A DNA stretch of 64,000 nt, taken from Rhynchopus sp. YZ270_cl-10 (taxonomy: Eukaryota > Euglenozoa > Diplonemea > Diplonemida > Diplonemidae). Each line of letters starts with the position of its first letter. Position 1 is the stretch's first letter. The notes beneath the pieces were generated by a model. That model did not search any database and was not told the DNA's origin. It saw nothing but the letters and a program-made list of their open reading frames with translations. Location: positions 62,001 to 126,000 of the forward strand of contig OZ037892.1 of the NCBI GenBank assembly GCA_964035575.1, written 5' to 3'. Positions 54,684-64,000 of this stretch are shown here, in pieces. A program made the position numbers and the translations under genes.

Positions 54684-56381
54684 CTAAGGGGTGACGTTCT
54701 GTGCCACTGCCTCAGGTGTGGCCATGTTCCCAGGCTCAAGGTAGTTGACCACAACGAAGGCGCTGTCGGCTGTGGTCGCAATGCCGAGACCCACCTTAGT
54801 ACTGCCCTTCCACACAAGCTGCGTGAAGTGCCCTGCGGGGCCCAGCCCCGCGACACCGCCCCCCGCCTTCTTGAAATCCTTGCGCTCGTCGTACCAGCTG
54901 GCCACCGCAGCGGCCACAGACGCCTCGTCGCTCGCAGCAGTACCACCCTGCCAGAACGCGTTCTGACCCTCTCCAGGGTTGTTCCCGTGTGCAAGCTGCT
55001 TCTTCCGCAGGCATTCGTCCGCCTGTGCCTGCGCATGTGCCGCAAGCGATGCATCGTAAGTGACAGGGGGTGCGCCGTGCTGTGCACGCAATGCGTTGTG
55101 CTGGTCGAGGTTCACCTGCTGCAAGGGCGGCACAGAAGGTGAGGACGCCGAAGGTGTGGCAGAGGCTGCAGAAGCTGCAGATGCGGCAGCAGAGGGCACA
55201 CGGCTTATGGGTGCTGATGTCTTGGAGGGTGCTGCAGAGTGTGGTGCAGAGGGTGCGGCAGAGTGTGCGCTGTGCACGGACCCGTTGCGTGAGGGAGACG
55301 GGGCGGCGCTATGGACAGAGCCGTTGCGTGAGGGCGAGGGGCGCGACGCAGACGGCACACTCCCCACAGAACCATTGCGGGATGGTGTGGGCACTGCGCT
55401 GTGCACAGACCCGTTGCGCGAGGGCACACCTGGAGACGGCGCAACGCCGTCGGAGCCACTGCGTGACGGTGCAGCACCCTCTGGCTTGATTCCGGACGCA
55501 GACGCTGCCGACGGCTGCGTGCGCAGCGAGGGGGACGCACTGTGCACGGAGGGGTTGCGCGAGGGCACACCTGCACCACCACTACCACCGCTGCCTGGAG
55601 ACACATCGCCGGTGCTGCCGGGCGGGTTGTAGTACGTTGTGGGCTTTGTCTTGGCACGTCCCTTCTCCAGGGTGTTCTTCGCAGGTGCACGTCCGTGCAG
55701 CCCTGCGATAACGTCGATGCGCTCAGCGACGAGGTCCTCGAGGGAGGGGCGTGGGTCAGCTCCGTGTCGCTCGACATCTACACTGAGCACAAGACGCTGC
55801 AGGCTTGGGCCACGTAGGTGCGACAGCGTGTGCTTCACATCTGACAGCCGCCGCACGGGTATGCCGCCTATGCGCAGCACAGTCGCGCCTGGCGTGAGCC
55901 CGCTGAAGTGTGCAGGGGAGTGCGGGTCCACAGAGGCCACAACTACCCTGCCCTCGTGCAGCCTGCACGTCAGCCCCACAGCTTCGCCCTGCCGTGCCGT
56001 CACCGTGTATGTCACCAGCCCTGTTGCTGGGGTGTGGGGTGTGGGTGCTGCTGCTGGTGCTAAGGCCTCAAGCTCGTTCGCGCCATACCACCCCTCGGCA
56101 CCGCGGTCTGTGCGCACTTTGTACGGGGCGATGTGAGCAGGGCCGTCCACACGCACCACCGTCCCCACCTCACCATGCGACAACGCACCTGTGCTGCGGC
56201 CACGTGGCGACAGCTGCACCACCGCACCAGGCGTCAGCGGTGTACCGGCACTGCGTGGAGAGGCACTGTAGCCACGTGGCCGCTCGCAGCTGCCTGGGGA
56301 GCACTGCAACACAGAGTGGCACATCCCGCTGAACACGTGGGCGTGCCTTGTGGGCGACGTGTACTGCGAGGGGCTGTACAT
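54684..56381 (-). CDS. SH3-like / PDZ / CAP-domain protein
   Basis: 565 residues from the ATG at 56381 (MYSPSQYTSP); the frame is open further upstream but without an ATG. Residues 52-108 form an SH3-like module (GAVVQLSPRG, GEVGTVVRVDG, GWYGANELEAL). Residues 123-200 look like a PDZ domain (VGLTCRLHEGRVVVASVDPH, PGATVLRIGGIPV). Residues 270-415 are a disordered Ser/Pro/Ala tract with repeated PSRNGSVHSA, a likely phosphorylation array. Residues 424-555 are a CAP/SCP (PR-1, GAPR-1-like) domain: LDQHNALRAQHGAPP, LAHGNN, EGQN and GHFTQLVWKGSTKVGLG, keeping the usual His and Glu positions (H465, E471, H518). There is no signal peptide, so it resembles cytosolic GAPR-1-type rather than secreted CAP proteins. 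PDZ plus CAP in one chain is an uncommon architecture. Its role, perhaps a membrane-linked scaffold, is inference. Confidence 0.88.
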   Translation of the reverse strand: MYSPSQYTSPTRHAHVFSGMCHSVLQCSPGSCERPRGYSASPRSAGTPLTPGAVVQLSPRGRSTGALSHGEVGTVVRVDGPAHIAPYKVRTDRGAEGWYGANELEALAPAAAPTPHTPATGLVTYTVTARQGEAVGLTCRLHEGRVVVASVDPHSPAHFSGLTPGATVLRIGGIPVRRLSDVKHTLSHLRGPSLQRLVLSVDVERHGADPRPSLEDLVAERIDVIAGLHGRAPAKNTLEKGRAKTKPTTYYNPPGSTGDVSPGSGGSGGAGVPSRNPSVHSASPSLRTQPSAASASGIKPEGAAPSRSGSDGVAPSPGVPSRNGSVHSAVPTPSRNGSVGSVPSASRPSPSRNGSVHSAAPSPSRNGSVHSAHSAAPSAPHSAAPSKTSAPISRVPSAAASAASAASATPSASSPSVPPLQQVNLDQHNALRAQHGAPPVTYDASLAAHAQAQADECLRKKQLAHGNNPGEGQNAFWQGGTAASDEASVAAAVASWYDERKDFKKAGGGVAGLGPAGHFTQLVWKGSTKVGLGIATTADSAFVVVNYLEPGNMATPEAVAQNVTP

Positions 56382-57374
56382 TGTCTGATGTTTGTGTATG
56401 TGCGCTGTTGGTGTTGTGGAGGAGTACAGAACAGGTGAAAACGACAAAGAAAGGGAGCAGGAGGGGTGGATCGGGCGCTCGTTTTGACGCCCAGATCACA
56501 TATTGTGTTCTTGTAGTGTTACTGGAAGCAGACCCAGGGGAGTGCAAAAACTAGAAAGGCTGGAAGGCTGTTTTGAAAAAAGGGTGAAGGGGGGTTTTGC
56601 TTTGTTTCGTTGGCTTCGTTCAAAAAAGCTTGCTGCAAGAGGTCTCTCTATTTTTTTGTGTTGTTTTTTGACAGGGTTGTCACAGCTCGTCCCCGCAGTC
56701 CGGGTACACCGCAATAAACAAGAACGCTTGCCAGTGAACCTCAGACACACATGTACAAAAAAAACGGTGGTACGAAGTTGACAGCGTAAAACGCCTATTG
56801 ACACGAGGCAAGGCTCCGAACCTATGTACCGTATTCGTAAAAATGTCCGACCGTAAAAAAGGTCGAACTTCCAGAAAAATCCTGAAAAGGTCGAACATTT
56901 TAACGGTCGATAATTTTTACGGATACGGTATTTGTATTTGGTCGTTCACACAAGAAGAAACTACGTGGGGTAGGCATGGATAGACAAAGATCTTTACAAA
57001 AAAAAACACATCCCCGCGTATCCTAGCTTGGTCGCCTTAAATGCACAGGGGTGAATGTGATACCGCAGAAACTGTGCGTCTCACCAGAAAAAGCTGGGAA
57101 AAAAAGTGGTAAACATGAAAGCTTTGAGAGAGTGCTGTGCGTGTCGCACATCTAAAATCGTTTTAATAAAATACAACGTGGAAATCACAAAAGGGGTGGT
57201 CACGTCTTGTCTCGTTTAACCTATTGAAGTTGTACTTCATACATAGGTTGTCTGTACCCACCCACATCCCACAAAAAAAATATACTAAAGAGCCGCACAA
57301 AACGCCTATCTGAGAACCTTGACAGCAGCGGCCTTCCTTGGAAAGTATCCCCCTCACACACGTCTCAAAAAAAA
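56382..57374. other. Intergenic upstream of the CAP gene
   Basis: Contains an inverted pair near 56821-56935 (GTACCGTATTCGTAAAAATG with ATTTTTACGGATACGGTATT), a small foldback of about 115 bp. No gene supported. Confidence 0.6.
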
Positions 57375-57625
57375 ACAAGTAATTGCTATCGGAAAAAAAA
57401 CGGGGTGTGATGTGGAACTCCATCTTGTAGAAATAATCTACAACACGCCCAGCATTCTGCTCTTCTGCAGGTATGCTAACGCTCTTCGTACGCTGCCAGA
57501 CCCACTGGGACGCCAGCATCTGAAACGTTCAAGAAGGGGGGCTGTCCTCTTCGTCCAGCACCATCTGCTCGATAGCGTTGTTGGACGTCGGCTCGGCAGG
57601 CTCGGCGTGGTCCAGCTCGTTTTTG
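57375..57625. repeat. Duplicated segment shared with 47265-47525
   Basis: Second copy of the ~260-bp segment. It keeps the minus-strand acidic frame ending DEEDSPPS better than the first copy. Possibly a decayed gene end. Confidence 0.65.
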
Positions 57626-57912
57626 TCCACAGGCTCCCCACATTGTCGTCGTCGTTGGAGCAGTGCAGAAGGAACACAGAATGCACAGACTACAACACAT
57701 CGATCACACCAGGCGCATCAGCACCTCCAGCAAATCGCCAGGATGCTACGGTGGTTTCGAAAATCGCGCGGAGTTTTCCACAGCACACCCCGCTTTTTTC
57801 TTAGCAATTACTTGTCCTTGTTGGTATTGTTGTTTTCAACCACCTTCCTTCAACCCTTATAGGATCAGTTGTTATTTTTTTCGCGAAAACATGAAATTAC
57901 ACATTTCAAGAG

Positions 57913-58980
57913 AACAAATTAAAAAGGGTCCTTATTTGCATTTTTGGGATCCGCCCGTGCAGTGGTGGGGTCAATCTTGAAAATTGGACAATTTTTTGAC
58001 CACTTAAATTTTGAGAAATATGAGCCCGGTTGCTTATACGTGGGGCCCATTTTCGGCTAAAATTTTCCTCAAAATCTGGTTTTGTAAAATTGACCCTTTA
58101 CTCCCCCCCCACATCGATTTCAATACTATACCTTACTTCACCTACGGTTGCCCTTACAGGGGGGGTGAAGGAAGGTAAGTTGACAAATTAAAAAGGGTCC
58201 TTATTTGCATTTTTGGGATCCGCCCGTGCAGTGGTGGGGTCAATCTTGAAAATTGGACAATTTTTTGACCACTTAAATTTTGAGAAATATGAGCCCGGTT
58301 GCTTATACGTGGGGCCCATTTTCGGCTAAAATTTTCCTCAAAATCTGGTTTTGTAAAATTGACCCTTTACTCCCCCCCCACATCGATTTCAATACTATAC
58401 CTTACTTCACCTACGGTTGCCCTTACAGGGGGGGTGAAGGAAGGTAAGTTGACAAATTAAAAAGGGTCCTTATTTGCATTTTTGGGATCCGCCCGTGCAG
58501 TGGTGGGGTCAATCTTGAAAATTGGACAATTTTTTGACCACTTAAATTTTGAGAAATATGAGCCCGGTTGCTTATACGTGGGGCCCATTTTCGGCTAAAA
58601 TTTTCCTCAAAATCTGGTTTTGTAAAATTGACCCTTTACCCCCCCCCCACATCGATTTCAATACTATACCTTACTTCACCTACGGTTGCCCTTACAGGGG
58701 GGTGAAGGAAGGTAAGTTGAAAAGGGTCCTTATTTGCATTTTTGGGATCCGCCCGTGCAGTGGTGGGGTCAATCTTGAAAATTGGACAATTTTTTGACCA
58801 CTTAAATTTTGAGAAATATGAGCCCGGTTGCTTATACGTGGGGCCCATTTTCGGCTAAAATTTTCCTCAAAATCTGGTTTTGTAAAATTGACCCTTTACT
58901 CCCCCCCCACATCGATTTCAATACTATACCTTACTTCACCTACGGTTGCCCTTACAGGGGGGTGAAGGAAGGTAAGTTGA
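57913..58980 (+). repeat. ~270-bp tandem repeat, four copies
   Basis: Units start at 57913, 58183, 58452 and about 58715 (shorter lead). They are nearly identical and end GGGGTGAAGGAAGGTAAGTTGA. Each contains GGGATCCGCCCGTGCAGTGG and CACATCGATTTCAATACTAT. Diverged single copies lie near 47527, and more distant relatives near 45757 and 46040. Confidence 0.93.
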
Positions 58981-59190
58981 AAAGTTGACTTGAAATACAA
59001 AAGCCCTCTCGTGACAGTGTACCAGGGGTGGACACCCAACCATGCAGTCCTACATCTATTTCGTGGTTTACACATGAGAAAAAGAAGAAGAATGGAAAAG
59101 TGGATTTGACCACGTGCAGTGCCACCTCTACCAAAGCTGTCCGTGAGTGCAGCAAAAGACTATCGAACAAAAATAAAAATATAAAGAGCT

Positions 59191-59212
59191 TGATGTGCCT
59201 CATGCAACACAA
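59191..59212 (+). repeat. Dispersed hairpin, class B, weak
   Basis: TGATGTGCCTCATGCAACAC; loop and stem shortened. Confidence 0.4.
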
Positions 59213-59333
59213 CTTTCGAAAGAAAGGGGTCAACGTGTCTATAAAACACAAACACGTGTCCGATTCACTCGATGAAAACTCTCTTATCAAAACGTACACA
59301 CCACTCCGTCCCCAAAAAGGGAACAGTTTTGTA

Positions 59334-59366
59334 ACATGAACCTAAGCCTTACGTGCTTAGTCAACT
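59334..59366 (+). repeat. Dispersed hairpin, class A
   Basis: CATGAACCTAAGCCTTACGT then GCTTAGTCAACT. Inner stem exact, outer arms altered. Confidence 0.7.
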
Positions 59367-59589
59367 CTGAAAAAAAGGAGGCAGAATTTCAGCCATTTCT
59401 CCAATAACTATCAGGAAAGACAATACTACTTTCCCATTTGCACTGGCGGGAGCCTGACTGTATTAACTAGGTCTGACACCCACATGAATGCAAAACGGAA
59501 ATCTATCAGGTAAGTTATCAAATAACCAGACATTGGCATTCTATCCTTCCCCCTCTCCCTTGTGGAGGAAGAAAAGGAGAAAAAAGTTG

Positions 59590-59623
59590 AGATGAACCAA
59601 GCTTCTCATGCTTAGGCACCTTT
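59590..59623 (+). repeat. Dispersed hairpin, class A
   Basis: AGATGAACCAAGC, loop TTCTCAT, GCTTAGGCACCTT. One inner pair is C-A on this strand but G-U on the other. Confidence 0.7.
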
Positions 59624-60073
59624 TAAAAAGAAAATGGCTGTTTTTGAAGTCCAAATGAGCACTTTTCAAGCTGTACAGATAAAAATAACGAACCACAAAC
59701 AAACCTATGGCATCTGGCTGAACAAAAGAGGAAATGCTTCTTTGCAAACATCCTTTTTTTCAACAGACCGAAAAGCAAAAGTGACAGAACATAGTAACAA
59801 AGTATCAATTTTGTTTGATGATAGCCTACTGCCACAAGGCAGTACGTTCGCAGTATGAAAGAAAAATAGAAAAATGGTTTGCCATACCCTAAACAGACAA
59901 CACAAAAGATGTGTGATGATAAAAGACAAAAAAAAAAACTACTTCTCGCGTACGCGCACATAAATGACCACGTTGAAATAGAAAAGAGTAGTTGAAACGT
60001 GCTAAAAACGCATCTCAGTCGAGCTCATGCAAAGGGTGGGGACGTAGGTGTTCCGTACCATAGAAAAGCTAAC

Positions 60074-60104
60074 AAGATGACTCTCAGCCTCTTTTGTCGC
60101 CTTG
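60074..60104 (+). repeat. Dispersed hairpin, class A, degenerate
   Basis: AAGATGACTCTCAGCCTCTT then TTGTCGCCTTGA. Arms recognisable, inner stem lost. Confidence 0.5.
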
Positions 60105-60495
60105 ATCACATTCGTTATTGCGTAGCATAGACATGACCATACACAGAACACTCATCAAAGCGAGTTGACAACCAACAACCCAACAAGACACTCATGATAA
60201 CATGCAGGCACGCACATCATCACTAGAGTAGCAAGCCCCTTCCCCTACCACAACCCCATACAAAAACACTCGACTGCCGTATCACATTTTCTAAGACAAA
60301 AGAAGCAGATTGGGTGGTGTTCCTGAACAAAGCGTGTATTACTGTATATTCAGAGTACCGCTCTTTGTATGGAAAAAATGGGTGTATTAAAACTGCTTTT
60401 CACCACATGGCACTCAGACAGAGGGGGCGAATGAGTGTATGAAATACAGTTCAGGCTGCTTACTAAATCACATTTTTCATTTTTGGAAAAGCTGG

Positions 60496-61324
60496 TACAG
60501 ACCTATTCACATAAATTGTAATTTGTAATTTATAGGCCTTTTTGAAAAAGGGCATTTTTATTTTAAATAACAGTTTTTATATTACAATTTTCAAAAATAG
60601 TAATTTTATCGCCCCCCGCCCCCCCCCCCCTTTTTTTATTTTTAAATTACAATTTTCACGCTTTGTAATTTTCGCAAACCCGTAAGGCGTGTTGAACGTA
60701 TTGGCACGTGAGCCTACAACGCCTTCCCTGTTGCTGCCGCGTACTGCGGTTTCTTGTTGGTCCACTCAGCGGGGTTACATCCCTGTATCTTAGACGCGAG
60801 GGGATATGCAGACAGCACATATCGGAATCAATGCAGAGATTGTGTGAAGAGACTTCTTCTTTCGCTTCTGTTGCAACGTCAGGTTGCACAATATCAGGAC
60901 GGCAATGATCGTGAAACTTCATAATATTATGAAGTATTACTTCCCCCCCCAATCAACTATGTCGATTATTGAGTCACATTTGAACGGCGTGCAACTTGCT
61001 TATGATGCGGTCGTGCTTTGAAGCTTTTGTGCGAGACGATCTGGGCTTTGGAGGTTTTGGTGGGCCTGAACGAAGGTGATCTCCGGGATGCAGTGATGGA
61101 ATTTTGGGAGTTTGTGCAATCAACGATAAAACCTTTTTTTCCCTATCAGAGTTACTATTTTTATATTACAATTTTGCCACTTTGTTATTTTATGGGTGTT
61201 TTTGGGTTTATTTTAAATTACAAATTTATTTAATTGTAATTCAAAATAGTAATTTTTGCATTTTTTTTGGGGTGAAAATTTATTTTTTATTTTTATTTTT
61301 ACTATTTTTGTGAATAGGTCTGTA
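60496..61324. mobile_element. Tc1/mariner-like non-autonomous element
   Basis: TIRs CAGACCTATTCACA(T/A)AAA at 60498 and inverted at 61322, 17 of 18 bases alike, flanked by TA. Subterminal A/T-rich arms repeat TTACAATTTT and AATAGTAATTTT. The centre (60660-61120) is more GC-rich and gene-like in composition, but its frames match nothing that I recognise. No DDE transposase. Confidence 0.78.
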
Positions 61325-62542
61325 CAATAAAAAGGACAAGGGAAAAAGAATGGGCCGTTTGGCTTGAAGGACTCGCCCGAAAGAATGCGGGATTTATTTT
61401 TTTATTGAACACACACCCGCACCATGGAAACGATGCGACAGTCTTTAGGTTACCTCCCCCTCTGTCTGTTCCCAGTAGTTCGGGGGGGGTACCGACAACA
61501 GCATCATGTCATCCATGCTTCCATGATATGCTTTATTGCTCTTCTTATTCTTCGTTCTCTGAAAATGCTCGAAGAAAGGTGTGCACAATACGTCGTGTCA
61601 GATGAGACACGTGAACGGCTTTGCACCTACCTGGCTAAACGTAGACAGCCCATAACTGATTCACAGGTTTGCTGTCCAACTGATCGGTTGGTGTGCCCAC
61701 TCGTGGAATGAGGGAAAAGGTGGCTTGAAAGCTTAGAGTGAACCCAAAGAATTGCAACACCTGTAATGTGTGCAATCCCAGCAGCAGCATGTTGCATCCT
61801 CAGTGTATGTCGGTTTGCACGTGCTGTACCCCACCCCCCCATTCAGTCGTCTAGGATCTATGTTTTATTTTGAAATTCTGGAGAAAAAAAAGGTTGGTTT
61901 ATTTTGCCCATTTCTACCCCGTACAACAATTGTCGCCCCCCCCGCTAAAACGCAAAATTGGCCCCAGTGCGGACAATTACGCGTGTTGTACTGTTGACAT
62001 TCAGCACACCTCCTTTCCCAATCGTTGTGCCCAGCATGAGACACAGGACCTTGCCTTATCAGCAGGTTCCTTCACTGATGTGTTTCGTTTGCCTTTATAC
62101 TAAAGCCCAACAAAGAGAAGCTTGCAAGGTGCACCTAAGCCTCAATAAGCCTCTGTTGTCATCAAACAACAACCACCCACACCCACACCCACGCCCCACA
62201 GCAACAGCCTTACCCCCACTCACTCGTGCAGATCGTAGTTCAGGTTTTCGGCGGGACTGCGCACATCTGACAACGGCACCTGTGTTGAAAGGGGTTGTTT
62301 ATTGTTTTGCTGACGTTTTATTGTGTTCGACAATTACCTGCTAGTGCAGGATCTGTACTCAATATCGCCCGAAGGCTGATGTACTTAAAAGATATAGACG
62401 AAAATCGTCCTCAACTCTGACTTTTTTAAGCTTTTTTGTTCCGACAGTTATTTCACCGTTATGCACATCAATCTACGATGTATCAACCAACCATCTACCG
62501 TACTCAACTGACTGAAGTCTCTTTTTTTTCACTCACATTTTT
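61325..62542. other. Intergenic, 3' side of the Tudor-like gene
   Basis: No gene supported. A weak hairpin relative lies near 62131 (GTGCACCTAAGCCTCAATAA) about 400 bp past the stop of the next gene. Pyrimidine-rich blocks near 61440 and 61920. Confidence 0.55.
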
Positions 62543-63310
62543 CTATGTCTTTATTCGTTTCTGTTCACATACCGCTGCCCTGACCCCGTTCGCATACTCC
62601 ACAGTGCACGCATCCCCTACCTTGTGCACAACCCCATGGTGCCAATGCCCGTCCGTCCCCTTTACTTCCACCTCGCTCCCAGGCATGAGCACCGGACGTC
62701 TTCCGAAGACCCCTGTCTTTGTCGGTGTTTGCGGGTCCACCTGAACAGAGGAGTCGAGGATGGGTGAGGTGGGCGGGCGGAGCGCAGTGGTGGCCATGTC
62801 CTGGCACTCGGAGAGGTCCTTCCACTGCACGTTGAAGGAGGGGTGCAGCTGCAGGATCTTGCAGGGGTACCACTCGCCGCCCCACTGCGCCTCTATGGGC
62901 GCACCCACCTCCAAAGCGTAGGTCTGGTTGCGCGGCAGGTCGCGGGTGAAGCTGTCATCGTCCCAGACGACATCGACGCATTCACCTGCCGTGCGCGTCA
63001 CCTCAGCGACGTACCACCGTCCTGAGTAGTACCCCAACACCGGCTCGCTTGACTTCAACCGTCGCTTTGACCGTCCTCGCTGCAGTGGTGCGGGGCGCAG
63101 CTCTTCACGCCTTGTTTGCCCCCTAGGCGTCTGCTTGACGCCTCGTGGCGTCTCGCGTACAGGTGTAGTAGGCTGGTACGGCTGTGCTGCAGCAGGTGGC
63201 AACGCTGGCGTCGGCTTCGCCGCCGGCGCCGGCGACTGCGGTGTGGCTGGGTTCTGCTGCTTCCCTCCGTTCGGCCGCTTTCCTTTGCTATCAGACTGGC
63301 AGCCCCCCAT
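62543..63310 (-). CDS. N-acylated protein with Tudor/Agenet-like modules
   Basis: 255 residues. The start MGGCQSDSKGK fits dual N-myristoylation (Gly2) and palmitoylation (Cys4), followed by a basic Pro/Ala-rich linker (12-85) with two TPRG motifs, so membrane anchoring is likely. Three short beta-barrel-type modules follow: 89-126 (VLGYYSGRWYVAEVTRTAG...VDVVWDD), 135-170 (GAPIEAQWGGEWYPCKILQLHPSFNVQW) and 210-247 (GSEVEVKGTDGHWHHGVVHK...VEYANG). The aromatic-rich W-Y/W-H pattern is that of Tudor, Agenet or SH3-like ligand-binding folds. A lipid-anchored Tudor-like protein is odd because most read methylated peptides in the nucleus. The ligand is unknown. MGGC starts at membrane proteins are common in several protist groups. 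Confidence 0.85.
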   Translation of the reverse strand: MGGCQSDSKGKRPNGGKQQNPATPQSPAPAAKPTPALPPAAAQPYQPTTPVRETPRGVKQTPRGQTRREELRPAPLQRGRSKRRLKSSEPVLGYYSGRWYVAEVTRTAGECVDVVWDDDSFTRDLPRNQTYALEVGAPIEAQWGGEWYPCKILQLHPSFNVQWKDLSECQDMATTALRPPTSPILDSSVQVDPQTPTKTGVFGRRPVLMPGSEVEVKGTDGHWHHGVVHKVGDACTVEYANGVRAAVCEQKRIKT

Positions 63311-63649
63311 TGAGAAAGAGGAGAAGAAGAGGAAGAGGGTAGGGTAAGCAAACCTACGTCGAATCGCCGAGCAAAAACCCTATACCCTGGATGCGAGCAT
63401 GAAAGGGAAGGGGAAGGGGAAGGTGTGTACAATCGGATGTGTGCTGTGTAGTTTGTTGTGAGGTGGTGGGTGGTGAATACCCGAGGTATGTTTTTAAAAG
63501 GTGTTTCTTTATTTTCTCAATAAAATACGGTGCACAGCTTTTAGATAAATCGAAGAAAAAAAAAAGTCCGTTCTCGACATCGTTTACACCAAAAAGGCTA
63601 GCAAAAAAAACGTTTATTTACCCCCAAAAAAACCCCGCCCACTTTTTAA
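63311..63649. other. Intergenic between the last two genes
   Basis: About 340 bp; upstream of the Tudor-like gene and downstream of the partial gene, both minus strand. A-rich near 63555-63630. No further feature seen. Confidence 0.6.
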
Positions 63650-64000
63650 TTAAACCTGCGGTTGCAACGGCGTGCAGAACACCGCATTTTTCGTGACCAT
63701 CCCGAGGAGACCCTGGAGCACCTCGCCTGCAAGCGAGTCTGACGCTGCCGAGGCTTGCTGAGCGTATCCGCTGCCCTTCTTCGGCTGTGTCGCGGGTGTA
63801 GCTGTGGACGACCCTGCGAGGGTGCCGCCTTTGTAGGGCGTCTGCAGGGCAAGCTCGTCTTCTGTCTTCTCTAGAAGCTTCTCCATAGTCCCGATCTGCC
63901 TGTCAATGAAGAAACGGTTCGTCGACAGCGGCGACGCCGCAAGCGTGCTCGACCAGAACTTCTGCCACAGCAACGTCAACGCCTCCTTGTCGCTGCTGCT
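63650..64000 (-). CDS. C-terminal end of an unrecognised protein, cut by window edge
   Basis: The frame is open to the window end and stops at 63650, leaving 116 residues of C-terminus (SSSDKEALTLLWQKFW ... NAVFCTPLQPQV). It is moderately helical with a Thr/Ala/Gly-rich linker (GGTLAGSSTATPATQPKKG). No catalytic motif, signal or membrane segment in the visible part. Codon composition matches the other host genes. Same strand as its neighbours. Confidence 0.65.
   Translation of the reverse strand, partial: SSSDKEALTLLWQKFWSSTLAASPLSTNRFFIDRQIGTMEKLLEKTEDELALQTPYKGGTLAGSSTATPATQPKKGSGYAQQASAASDSLAGEVLQGLLGMVTKNAVFCTPLQPQV

Larger units (their letters stand above)
58981..60497. other. Intergenic with hairpins
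   Basis: Four candidate hairpins are listed separately. No gene supported. Confidence 0.6.

Noticed and set aside
57913-58980. CRISPR-like array
   Set aside because: The repeats are contiguous 270-bp tandem units without spacers, in a eukaryotic context.

Overview
The window looks like nuclear DNA of a unicellular eukaryote. Coding regions are GC-rich with a 102-bp GT-AG intron, and intergenic DNA is A/T-rich. RLE-type LINEs and non-autonomous DNA transposons are abundant. No rRNA, tRNA, operon or bacterial signal was found. All six host genes seen, including one cut by the window end, lie on the minus strand. That fits long unidirectional gene clusters as in Euglenozoa and some other protists, but the lineage cannot be fixed from this sequence.

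Layout. (1) 1-25.4 kb is a LINE nest. Plus-strand elements A, X and B run head to tail, each starting directly at the poly(A) tail of the one before. Minus-strand elements G, E, D and C do the same from the right. The two series collide at 6013/6014. D (about 8.4 kb) looks complete. Its single 2,026-codon frame encodes OTU-like protease, zinc fingers, reverse transcriptase, zinc knuckle, restriction-like endonuclease, a second OTU-like domain and a RING-like finger. E is split by a 5.2-kb TIR transposon with a 2-bp target duplication, which itself carries a MULE-like element with a 9-bp target duplication. (2) 25.98-29.78 kb is a perfect 8-bp satellite (AGCTAAGG), about 475 copies. (3) 30.1-64 kb holds host genes separated by 3-12 kb of A-rich DNA: a coiled-coil/lectin-fold protein, a PHO80-type cyclin, a type I membrane glycoprotein, an SH3-like/PDZ/CAP protein, an N-acylated Tudor-like protein and a partial gene at the right edge. 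The spacers contain several TIR elements.

The most unusual signal is a family of about 28 short hairpins of about 25-35 nt (one about 53) between 32.9 and 60.1 kb, all in one orientation. There are two classes with different stems and a shared loop (CTCTCGT on the plus strand). The recurrent A-C mismatch in the outer stem becomes a G-U wobble if the minus strand, the coding strand of every host gene, is transcribed. For three genes a copy lies 110-330 bp past the stop codon. This suggests an RNA-level 3'-UTR or processing element. A second theme is that several unrelated-looking transposons end in arrays of short palindromic motifs, with a different motif in each element.
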